From contig CAMTJB010000086.1 in NCBI GenBank assembly GCA_947072715.1, positions 1 to 5,568 of the forward strand: 5,568 bases of DNA. Direction: 5' to 3'. How positions within the stretch are numbered: the first letter of the stretch is position 1; each line of letters begins with the position of its first letter. This DNA is from an uncultured Fusobacteriaceae bacterium. GTDB lineage: Bacteria; Fusobacteriota; Fusobacteriia; Fusobacteriales; Fusobacteriaceae. This document shows, piece after piece, positions 1 through 5,568 of the stretch. The notes below the pieces were generated by a model. That model did not search any database. It saw nothing but the letters and a program-made list of their open reading frames with translations, and was not told where the DNA came from. The translations under genes were made by a program, and so were the position numbers.

Positions 1-35
1 ATTTATAATCATTACTAAGAATTTATTGCCATATT

Positions 36-815
36 TTATCCAAATTTTCCAGTGATATAATCTTCTGTTTTCTTATTTTTAGGATTTGTAAAAATTAACG
101 CTGTTCTATTAAACTCTTCCAATATTCCTTTAAAGAAAAAACCTGTGTAATCTGATATTCTTGAGGCTTGTTGCATATTATGTGTAACTATTACTATAGT
201 ATAGCTTTTAGCTAGTTCACATATTAACTCTTCTATTTTAGCTGTAGAAATTGGATCTAAAGCTGATGTTGGCTCGTCCATAAGTAATACTTCTGGATTA
301 ACTGTAATTGCTCTTGCAATACAAAGCCTTTGTTGCTGTCCTCCAGATAAACTAAGAGCTGATTTATGTAAACAATCTTTAACTTCATCCCAAAGAGCTA
401 CTGCTTTTAAAGAGTTCTCTACAATTTCATCTAATTTAGCTTTATCTTTTTCACCATGAAGTTTAGGAGCGTATACTAAATTCTCATAAATTGTCTTAGG
501 AAAAGGATTAGGTTTTTGAAATACCATCCCTATTTTCTTTCTAAGTTCAACTAAATCATAATTATTACCAAATATATTCACTCCATCTAATTCAACATTT
601 CCTTCATATTTAGCTCCATTAATCAAATCATTCATTCTATTTAATGATCTTAAAAATGTTGATTTACCACACCCTGATGGGCCTATTAAAGCTGTTACTT
701 TATTTTTAGGAATCTGCATATTTATATTATCTAAAGCTTTAAATTTATCATAGTAAAAACTAAAATTACTTATTCCTATTCTTATCTCTTTGCTCTCATT
801 TATATTTTTCACCAT
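36..815 (-). CDS. pstB: Phosphate ABC transporter ATP-binding protein PstB
   Basis: This is the cytoplasmic ATPase that powers phosphate import through PstC and PstA. Numbered from the start chosen here (259 aa), it shows the Walker A loop GPSGCGKST at about 45-53, a Q-loop FQKPNPFP at 99-106 typical of PstB, the ABC signature LSGGQQQR at 156-163, Walker B VLLMDE at 176-181 and the H-loop histidine at about 212. The C-terminus ends TGKFG, as is usual for complete PstB. An ATG exists four codons upstream (827), but that stretch itself contains the ribosome binding site GGAGG (821-825), five bases before the ATG at 815, while the upstream ATG has no good site of its own. I therefore start at 815. 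It is the last pst gene visible, 41 bases after pstA, with no terminator after it within the window. Confidence 0.96.
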   Translation of the reverse strand: MVKNINESKEIRIGISNFSFYYDKFKALDNINMQIPKNKVTALIGPSGCGKSTFLRSLNRMNDLINGAKYEGNVELDGVNIFGNNYDLVELRKKIGMVFQKPNPFPKTIYENLVYAPKLHGEKDKAKLDEIVENSLKAVALWDEVKDCLHKSALSLSGGQQQRLCIARAITVNPEVLLMDEPTSALDPISTAKIEELICELAKSYTIVIVTHNMQQASRISDYTGFFFKGILEEFNRTALIFTNPKNKKTEDYITGKFG

Positions 816-856
816 TATTTCCTCCATTTATATAAACTTTTATCAATCTTTTTTAA

Positions 857-1702
857 TTATAACTCTTTGCTAAATTTTTTTCTTAATAGTCCACCTAATA
901 CATTGAATCCTACACTTATAAATACTAGTACAAAAAGAGTTCCAAAAATCATTGACTCTGGCATATTAGGTACTTGAGTTGAAATTACAAACAGGTGATA
1001 TGGTAAGGCCATAACTTGTTCAAATATAGATGTCGGTAGGAATGGTAGATAAAAAGCTACTGCTGTAAACATAATTGGAGCGGTTTCTCCTGCTGCTCTA
1101 GATATACTTAATATAATTCCTGTTAATACTCCTGGAACTGCTGCTGGTAAAACTATTTTAGAAACAGTTTCCCATTTAGTTGCTCCTAAAGCTAAAGATG
1201 CTTCTCTTAAATTATTAGGAACATTCATCAAGGCTTCTTTTGTTGATGTTATAATTACAGGAAGACACATTAATCCCAATGTTAATGAACCTGCTAAAAT
1301 TGAAATTGGTATTTTTAAATATATTACAAAAAGTGACATTCCAAACAATCCATATATTATACTTGGAACTCCTGCTAAATTCATTATAGTTAAATTTATT
1401 AATTGTGTAATTTTATTATCTTTTGCATATTCCACTAAATATACCCCTGTAAAAACTCCAAATGGAACTGAGAAAATTATTGTTCCTATAGTTAAGTATA
1501 TAGTTCCTACAATTGCTGGAAATATACCTCCAAGTCTCATTGCTTTTCTTGGCATCCCTGTTAAGAATTCCCAATTTATAGCTGGAACGCCTTTATATAT
1601 AATGTAACCTAATATTATTACAGTAGGAGCAATAGCTAAAAAACTTATAACTTTTATTATAAACTCTATCCCTTTTGCGCTGTTTCCTTTAAGTAAATTC
1701 AC
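857..1702 (-). CDS. pstA: Phosphate ABC transporter permease PstA
   Basis: This is one of the two inner-membrane subunits that form the phosphate channel. The 281-aa length is normal for PstA, and about six hydrophobic segments are visible, the first at roughly 17-37. The cytoplasmic EAA loop that docks onto the ATPase lies at about 167-191 (EASLALGA, then LPAAVPG), followed by the conserved SRAAGETAP segment at 201-209 that is characteristic of phosphate permeases. The start is GTG at 1702, with GGGAGG just upstream and a five-base spacer, so the unusual start codon is well supported. The pstC stop codon lies only 13 bases upstream, within the ribosome binding region, which suggests translational coupling. 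The assignment to PstA over PstC rests on gene order and on the RAAGETAP sequence. Confidence 0.95.
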   Translation of the reverse strand: MNLLKGNSAKGIEFIIKVISFLAIAPTVIILGYIIYKGVPAINWEFLTGMPRKAMRLGGIFPAIVGTIYLTIGTIIFSVPFGVFTGVYLVEYAKDNKITQLINLTIMNLAGVPSIIYGLFGMSLFVIYLKIPISILAGSLTLGLMCLPVIITSTKEALMNVPNNLREASLALGATKWETVSKIVLPAAVPGVLTGIILSISRAAGETAPIMFTAVAFYLPFLPTSIFEQVMALPYHLFVISTQVPNMPESMIFGTLFVLVFISVGFNVLGGLLRKKFSKEL

Positions 1703-1715
1703 CTTATCCTCCCTC

Positions 1716-2597
1716 TTATTTCCCAGTTAATTTTCTAGATTTTCTAACATAAATATCTGCTATTGTATTTGTTATAAAACTTATTATAAATAGTACGAAC
1801 CCTAAAGCGAAAAGACTATGGTAATGAATACTTCCCTGTACTACCTCTCCCATTTCAGCTGCTATTGTTGCTGTTAAGGCTCTTACTGATGTTAAGGGAT
1901 TGTTCGCTATTATAGGTGCATTTCCTGTTACCATTAATACTGTCATTGTTTCCCCTAAAACTCTTCCAAATCCTAGCATAATTCCTGCAAAAATCCCTGG
2001 TGATGCTGCTGGTAATAATATTTTAACTATTGTTTCTAATTTGTTTGCTCCAAGAGCTAAAGATGCTTCTTTATAAGAACTATCTAATGCTTTTAGTGCA
2101 TCATCTGTAAAAGATACAATTGTAGGTAAAGCCATAAGTGCAAGTATTATTCCACCTGTTAAAGCTGTTAATCCACTCTTTAATCCAAATAAATTTTTTA
2201 TTGGTCCTGACAAAACATGAAGACCTATAAAACCTAGTACAACTGAAGGTAATGCCGACATTGTTTCTACTAACATCTTCAAAGTATTTCTAGCTTTCTT
2301 CGGTGCATATTCTCTTATATAAAGTGCTGCAAATACTCCTAAAGGGATAGCTATTACTAATGCTATTATTGTAATCCAAAAAGTCCCCGATATTAATGGT
2401 AACATACCATATTTTCCTGATAAAGGAATCCAATCTCTTCCAAATAAAAAATCTTTTATTGGATAATACTCAAAGAATTTTAAACTATTCAAAAATATAA
2501 ACAAAAATATAACAACTAATATTATAATATTAAAAAAACCAACTGTTGCTAAAATATACTTAGCTAACCAATCTTTAATTTTTCTAACTTCCGTCAT
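1716..2597 (-). CDS. pstC: Phosphate ABC transporter permease PstC
   Basis: This is the second channel subunit of the phosphate importer in the inner membrane, 293 aa and full length. The N-terminus is basic, followed by a long hydrophobic helix at about 14-37 and several further membrane segments. The EAA loop is at about 177-201 (EASLALGA, then LPAASPG) and closely resembles the one in PstA. It is followed by the family-typical GFGRVLGETM at 209-218. The ATG at 2597 has a good ribosome binding site, AAGGAG at 2605-2610, with a seven-base spacer. It is the first gene of the leftward pstC-pstA-pstB transcript. Its leader is roughly 90 bases if the promoter proposed at 2695-2723 is right. Confidence 0.95.
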   Translation of the reverse strand: MTEVRKIKDWLAKYILATVGFFNIIILVVIFLFIFLNSLKFFEYYPIKDFLFGRDWIPLSGKYGMLPLISGTFWITIIALVIAIPLGVFAALYIREYAPKKARNTLKMLVETMSALPSVVLGFIGLHVLSGPIKNLFGLKSGLTALTGGIILALMALPTIVSFTDDALKALDSSYKEASLALGANKLETIVKILLPAASPGIFAGIMLGFGRVLGETMTVLMVTGNAPIIANNPLTSVRALTATIAAEMGEVVQGSIHYHSLFALGFVLFIISFITNTIADIYVRKSRKLTGK

Positions 2598-2694
2598 TCT
2601 TTTTCTCCTTTTACTAAAATTTTTAATTTAACTCTTATTAACATTTAAAGTAGTTTCAATATTAATAAATATAATAATCTGCTTAAATCATTCT

Positions 2695-2723
2695 ATAGTA
2701 AGAGTTTAACGTATCTTTGTGAA
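2695..2723 (-). promoter_or_regulatory. Predicted promoter of pstCAB
   Basis: Read on the minus strand, TTCACA (2718-2723) and TACTAT (2695-2700) form a -35/-10 pair with an exact 17-base spacer. TTCACA also matches the TTHACA Pho half-site consensus, so the last activator half-site coincides with the -35 element. Transcription would begin near 2688. This is a pattern match without start-site data. Confidence 0.6.
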
Positions 2724-2756
2724 TATCATATTAATCTTTTGTAAAAAAATTGTAAA
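2718..2756 (-). promoter_or_regulatory. Pho box array for pstCAB (four half-sites)
   Basis: On the minus strand four hexamers follow one another at an exact 11-base period: TTTACA (2751-2756), TTTACA (2740-2745), TTAATA (2729-2734) and TTCACA (2718-2723). The consensus known for Bacillus PhoP is TT(A/T/C)ACA repeated with spacers of 4-6 bases; three of the four hexamers match fully and one matches at five of six positions. The likely binder is the OmpR-family regulator encoded at 3895-4599. Confidence 0.75.
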
Positions 2757-2762
2757 AAAAAA

Positions 2763-2801
2763 TTAACATTATTTTAACATTAAATTTATTATGAGTTTAC
2801 T
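2763..2801 (+). promoter_or_regulatory. Pho box array for pstS (four half-sites)
   Basis: On the plus strand four hexamers repeat at an exact 11-base period: TTAACA (2763-2768), TTAACA (2774-2779), TTTATT (2785-2790) and TTTACT (2796-2801). The first two are perfect TTHACA matches and the last two are degenerate. The array ends 12 bases before the pstS -10 element, a position typical of Pho-activated promoters. It lies back to back with the pstCAB array, separated by six adenines (2757-2762). Confidence 0.75.
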
Positions 2802-2813
2802 TTTGAATATTAC

Positions 2814-2819
2814 TATAAT
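2814..2819 (+). promoter_or_regulatory. Predicted -10 element of pstS promoter
   Basis: A perfect TATAAT lies downstream of the Pho half-sites. The position 17 bases upstream (2791-2796, ATGAGT) does not resemble TTGACA, so the promoter appears to depend on the activator. Transcription would start near 2826, giving a leader of about 40 bases with the ribosome binding site AAGGGGG at 2854-2860. Confidence 0.65.
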
Positions 2820-2865
2820 GGCAGATAGTTTAATTTAATCTATTAAAAATTTTAAGGGGGATTTT

Positions 2866-3687
2866 ATGAAAAAATTTTTTATCACATTTTTATCTTTAAC
2901 ATTCTTTGTAAATAGTTTTGCATCTAAAATAGTTCAAATTAAAGGTTCAGATACAATTTTAAGTACTTCTCAAAGTATTGCTGAAGAATATATGATGACT
3001 CACAAAGGATCTAGAATAGCAGTTGTAGGTGGAGGAAGTGGAGTTGGTATATCTTCTTTAATAAATGGAACTAATGATATTGCAATGTCTTCAAGAGATA
3101 TTAAAAACTCTGAAATAGAAGCAGCTGCAAAAAAAGGATTAAAAGTAAGAGAGATTCCTATTGGTTTTGATGGAATTACAATTGTAACAAATAAGGATAA
3201 TACAATCAAAAATATCTCGTCAAAAGATTTAGGGAAAATATATAGAGGAGAGATTAAAAATTGGAAAGATATTGGTGGAAAAGATGCTGAAATTGTTGTT
3301 TTATCAAGAGACTCTTCATCTGGTACTCACGAGTTTTTTAAAGAGGATATAATTAGAGAAGGGAATCCTAAAGGGGCACAAGAATATGGTCCTCAAACTC
3401 TTTACATGCCTTCTAATGAAGCAATTAAACAAGAGATTCTTTCTAATAAAAATGCTATTGGATATATGGGAATGGGATATGTAGATTCTACTTTAAACGC
3501 TTTAACAGTTGATGGTATAGTTCCTTCTATAGAGAATATTTTAAATAAAAAATATCCAATCTCTAGAGCTGTATTTTGGATAGCCAATGAAAATGTTTCT
3601 AAAGAGGTACAAAGTATAATTGATTATGCTTTATCACCTGAAGGGCAAGATATAGTTAAAGCAGAAGGGTTTGTTCCTGTAAAATAA
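2866..3687 (+). CDS. pstS: Periplasmic phosphate-binding protein PstS
   Basis: This protein captures inorganic phosphate outside the inner membrane and delivers it to PstC/PstA. The 273-aa product begins with a signal peptide (MKKFF, a hydrophobic core, then NSFAS), with likely cleavage around residue 19-20. There is no cysteine anywhere, so it is a soluble periplasmic protein and not a lipoprotein. Family features in order are GSDT at 27-30, a glycine-rich GGGSGVG at about 55-61, MSSRD at 74-78, FDGIT at 101-105 and the phosphate-contact loop SRDSSSGTHEFF at 147-158. NAIGYMGMGY at 196-205 is also typical. The ATG has AAGGGGG five bases upstream. It is transcribed divergently from pstCAB and ends at its own terminator, so it can be made in excess over the membrane subunits. 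Confidence 0.96.
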   Translation: MKKFFITFLSLTFFVNSFASKIVQIKGSDTILSTSQSIAEEYMMTHKGSRIAVVGGGSGVGISSLINGTNDIAMSSRDIKNSEIEAAAKKGLKVREIPIGFDGITIVTNKDNTIKNISSKDLGKIYRGEIKNWKDIGGKDAEIVVLSRDSSSGTHEFFKEDIIREGNPKGAQEYGPQTLYMPSNEAIKQEILSNKNAIGYMGMGYVDSTLNALTVDGIVPSIENILNKKYPISRAVFWIANENVSKEVQSIIDYALSPEGQDIVKAEGFVPVK

Positions 3688-3698
3688 TTATTTAAAAC

Positions 3699-3738
3699 AA
3701 GAGGTTAATTATACTTTGTAATTAACCTCTTTTCTTTG
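3699..3738 (+). terminator. Intrinsic terminator after pstS
   Basis: A perfect 13-bp inverted repeat pairs 3699-3711 (AAGAGGTTAATTA) with 3719-3731 around a seven-base loop, and is followed by a T-rich run (TTTTCTTT). It begins 12 bases after the pstS stop codon. It separates pstS from the regulator genes, which therefore need their own promoter. Confidence 0.9.
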
Positions 3739-3764
3739 TCTTAAATTTTATTTAAAAATTTTAC

Positions 3765-3793
3765 TTTTTACTCATCTCTCAATGAGGTATAAT
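3765..3793 (+). promoter_or_regulatory. Predicted promoter of the regulator-kinase pair
   Basis: TATAAT at 3788-3793 is perfect. The -35 position with a 17-base spacer is TTTTTA (3765-3770), which is weak. The spacer contains the inverted repeat CTCAT-N6-ATGAG (3771-3786). I find no 11-bp array of TTHACA half-sites here, so strong autoregulation of the type seen at pst is not evident. The expected leader is about 95 bases. Confidence 0.5.
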
Positions 3794-3829
3794 ATATATT
3801 ATATTTTCATAAAGAATTAAGTAAATAAA

Positions 3830-3844
3830 ATAAATTGAATTTAT
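3830..3844. repeat. AT-rich perfect inverted repeat in the regulator leader
   Basis: ATAAATT-G-AATTTAT is a perfect 7-1-7 palindrome between the predicted promoter and the regulator start codon. It could be an operator, but AT-rich sequence produces such palindromes by chance. Confidence 0.25.
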
Positions 3845-3894
3845 ATAAAACAACTAAACTAATAAATTTTAATCACCACAAAAAGGAGATATAA

Positions 3895-4599
3895 ATGAAA
3901 GCTTTAATAATTGAAGATGATATAGAAATCCAGAATCTTTTAAAATATTTTTTTACAAAAAATGGATTCGAAGTAGAGGTTTCTTCTAATGGCCTCGAAG
4001 GATTAAAAACTCTAAAAAAATTTAATCCGAATATTATAATTCTAGATTTAATGCTTCCTGCATTAGATGGTAAAAATTTTACAAAAATTGTAAGAGAGAT
4101 GCCTGAAGAATATGGCACTCCTCCAATTATAATGTTAACAGCTAAAACAGAGATAGAAGATGTCTTAGAAGGTTTAAATTTAGGTGCTAATGACTATATT
4201 AAAAAACCATTTGATCCTAGAGAGGTTGTTATCAGAGCTAAAAAATTATGCGAATCTAACTCTGATCAATTTACTAGCAATGTTACTTCTCCAAATTCCT
4301 CTATTCATAAATTAGAAGAGTTAGAAGTTAACGAGAGAAAAAGAGAAGTTCTATTCAATCAAAAAGAGATTGATCTTTCTAAAAAAGAGTATGATTTACT
4401 ATTACTTTTCCTTAAAAATAAAGGTTTGGTATTAACTCGTGAAAAAATTTTAGATTATGTTTGGGGAACTGATTACTTTTCTGGTGATAGAAGTGTTGAT
4501 GTTTATATTTCAAAACTTAGGGAAAAAATCCCTACTCTTTCTCAATATATAAAAACTTTAAAAGGGGTTGGTTACAAATTAGAAGAAAGGAAAGAATAG
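3895..4599 (+). CDS. phoB: PhoB/PhoP-type response regulator (OmpR family)
   Basis: This is a 234-aa DNA-binding response regulator, very likely the activator of the pst genes. The N-terminal receiver domain (about 1-118) has the acidic pocket E7-D8-D9, the phosphoacceptor D51 within ILDLMLP, the switch threonine T82 in MLTAK and the conserved K104-P105. A linker at about 120-138 leads to the winged-helix domain (about 140-231), with LSKKEYDLLLLF at 161-172, the recognition helix around RSVDVYISKLREKI (199-212) and the terminal GVGYKLE hairpin. The ATG has AGGAG at 3884-3888 with a six-base spacer. Function as PhoB/PhoP is inferred from the adjacent pst genes, the Pho boxes upstream of them and the PhoR-like partner; the family alone would not specify it. 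The end of the gene overlaps the kinase reading frame, which is shifted by -1. Confidence 0.92.
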   Translation: MKALIIEDDIEIQNLLKYFFTKNGFEVEVSSNGLEGLKTLKKFNPNIIILDLMLPALDGKNFTKIVREMPEEYGTPPIIMLTAKTEIEDVLEGLNLGANDYIKKPFDPREVVIRAKKLCESNSDQFTSNVTSPNSSIHKLEELEVNERKREVLFNQKEIDLSKKEYDLLLLFLKNKGLVLTREKILDYVWGTDYFSGDRSVDVYISKLREKIPTLSQYIKTLKGVGYKLEERKE

Positions 4600-5568
4600 G
4601 ATTTCTTTTAATCCTAATTATAGAAGCTGTTTTTATAACTATTAACTATTCTCTTATTTCAAAACTTTATATTGAAGATTTAAAATTAAACTTAAGCCAC
4701 GAAGCTGTTTTAGCTGTAGAAAGTGCTAAACTCCATAATATTTTAGAAATGCATACTCCCTTTAATAGCATCTCTAGCCGTTTTACGCTTATTAATGATA
4801 AAGGGTTGGTTGTCTATGACTCTGATGAACATACACGAGAATCTAGTCTTGATAACCATCTTACTAGAGAGGAAATTAAAGAAGCTCTTTCTACTGGTAG
4901 GGGATTTTCTATAAGAAAAAGTGATACTCAAAATGTAAAAAAAGCTTATTATGCCCTATCTTTTTTAGATGCTGGAGATAATCGTTTCTTTTTTAGAGTT
5001 TCTAAAAATTTTTATAGAACTGAAAGTGAATTATCAAAGATATTAATTTTAAACTTAGTCTTCTTTTTTATTTTAAATTTTAGTATTCACATTTTATATA
5101 AAAATTATTTAAAAAAAGATTTAATTGAAAAATTGTATAAAATAAAATCTTTCTTAGAACTGGGAACAGACTTAAAAGAAAAATCTCCTTACTTTAAAGG
5201 GGATAAATGGTTAAGTGAATTTTGGAAAGTTGCTGAAAATTGGCAATCTGAAAATTTAAAAAATTTAAAAGCATTAAATAATGAAAAAGCACTTTTAAAC
5301 ACCGTAATTTTTTCTGCTGATATGTCTATAACACTTATAGATAAAGATTTTAAAATAATTTTAAAAAACTCCTCTTTAAACTATTTGTTTGAAGAGAAAA
5401 TTATAGATATTTTTTCCTCTATTAAAAATATTGAAATTCTTAATGCAATTAAAAATTTTAATACTGAAAATTTAAATGAATTAACTACTGAAATCTATCT
5501 AAGTGAATATAAAAAGTTCTTTTTAGTTACCATTAAGAGATTGCCACAACAAAATCAATCACTACTAC
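4578..5568 (+). CDS. phoR: PhoR-type sensor histidine kinase, N-terminal part (cut by window end)
   Basis: This is the presumed membrane kinase partner of the preceding regulator. About 330 codons are visible and the frame stays open to the right edge, so the catalytic histidine and ATPase domains lie outside. Numbered from the start suggested here, residues 2-6 are basic (RRKER), TM1 is about 7-27, an extracytoplasmic domain spans about 28-154 and TM2 is about 155-174. The extracytoplasmic part has VVYDSD at 78-83 and NHL at 93-95 and then EEIKEAL, a pattern typical of PhoR sensors. After a helical linker, a PAS-like domain starts near 240 (IDKDFK) and is cut off. The frame is open from 4521 but contains no ATG, GTG, TTG or CTG before TM1; the first ATG (4749) would remove TM1. 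AUU at 4578 gives a sensible N-terminus and has AAAGGGG ten bases upstream. AUA at 4596 has a closer AGGA. Confidence 0.85.
   Translation, partial: MRRKERIGFLLILIIEAVFITINYSLISKLYIEDLKLNLSHEAVLAVESAKLHNILEMHTPFNSISSRFTLINDKGLVVYDSDEHTRESSLDNHLTREEIKEALSTGRGFSIRKSDTQNVKKAYYALSFLDAGDNRFFFRVSKNFYRTESELSKILILNLVFFFILNFSIHILYKNYLKKDLIEKLYKIKSFLELGTDLKEKSPYFKGDKWLSEFWKVAENWQSENLKNLKALNNEKALLNTVIFSADMSITLIDKDFKIILKNSSLNYLFEEKIIDIFSSIKNIEILNAIKNFNTENLNELTTEIYLSEYKKFFLVTIKRLPQQNQSLL

Noticed and set aside
1..35. Possible start of a further minus-strand gene (ATG at 10-12), perhaps phoU
   Set aside because: Only four codons are visible and there is no ribosome binding site before it, so nothing supports a gene call.
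816..827. Upstream ATG for pstB, adding four residues (MEEI)
   Set aside because: These codons contain the GGAGG ribosome binding site for the ATG at 815, and the upstream ATG has no good site of its own.
3000..3209. Minus-strand open frame of 69 codons inside pstS
   Set aside because: It is antisense to a well-conserved part of pstS, has no ribosome binding support and resembles no known protein.
3402..3587. Minus-strand open frame of 61 codons inside pstS
   Set aside because: It is an antisense shadow of the pstS coding sequence.
3741..3787. Pho box upstream of the regulator gene
   Set aside because: TTTACT occurs at 3760-3765 and 3767-3772, but the spacing is seven bases and no 11-bp series can be built.
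3873..4118. Minus-strand open frame of 81 codons opposite the regulator's receiver domain
   Set aside because: It is an antisense shadow of a conserved domain and has no independent coding evidence.
4743..4931. Minus-strand open frame of 62 codons within the kinase sensor domain
   Set aside because: The plus-strand frame encodes a recognisable PhoR-like domain here, so this is a shadow.
4749..5568. Kinase starting at its first in-frame ATG (4749)
   Set aside because: This would remove TM1 and part of the extracytoplasmic domain, although the upstream frame clearly encodes a membrane helix and has matching sensor sequence.

Overview
The window is AT-rich DNA carrying a phosphate-starvation (Pho) locus: the high-affinity phosphate ABC importer and its two-component regulatory system. 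Protein style, strong AGGAG-type ribosome binding sites and very low GC suggest a low-GC bacterium. PstS has an ordinary signal peptide and contains no cysteine, so it cannot be lipid-anchored. That points to a diderm such as Fusobacteriota (Fusobacterium or Cetobacterium type), but this placement is inference and not proven by the sequence.

Layout. Positions 36-2597 on the minus strand hold pstC, pstA and pstB, tightly packed and transcribed leftward; no terminator is visible after pstB, so the transcript probably continues out of the window. Positions 2598-2865 are a divergent control region. Positions 2866-3687 on the plus strand are pstS, followed by a strong intrinsic terminator (3699-3738). 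A separate promoter near 3788 then drives a PhoB/PhoP-type response regulator (3895-4599) and an overlapping PhoR-type sensor kinase that runs off the right edge.

How it works together. PstS captures phosphate in the periplasm, PstC and PstA form the membrane channel, and PstB supplies ATP hydrolysis. The kinase is expected to sense phosphate limitation (in known systems via the transporter and PhoU) and to phosphorylate the regulator, which activates both pst transcripts. The control region supports this directly: it carries two back-to-back arrays of four TTHACA-like half-sites at an exact 11-bp period, one array pointing at each promoter.

The most notable points are this symmetric double Pho box and the absence of any ATG, GTG, TTG or CTG start for the kinase upstream of its first membrane segment. 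An AUU start at 4578, an AUA start at 4596, a programmed -1 frameshift or a sequence error are the candidate explanations. Otherwise this is a recognisable, conserved locus; I see no CRISPR, mobile element, RNA gene or novel defence system.
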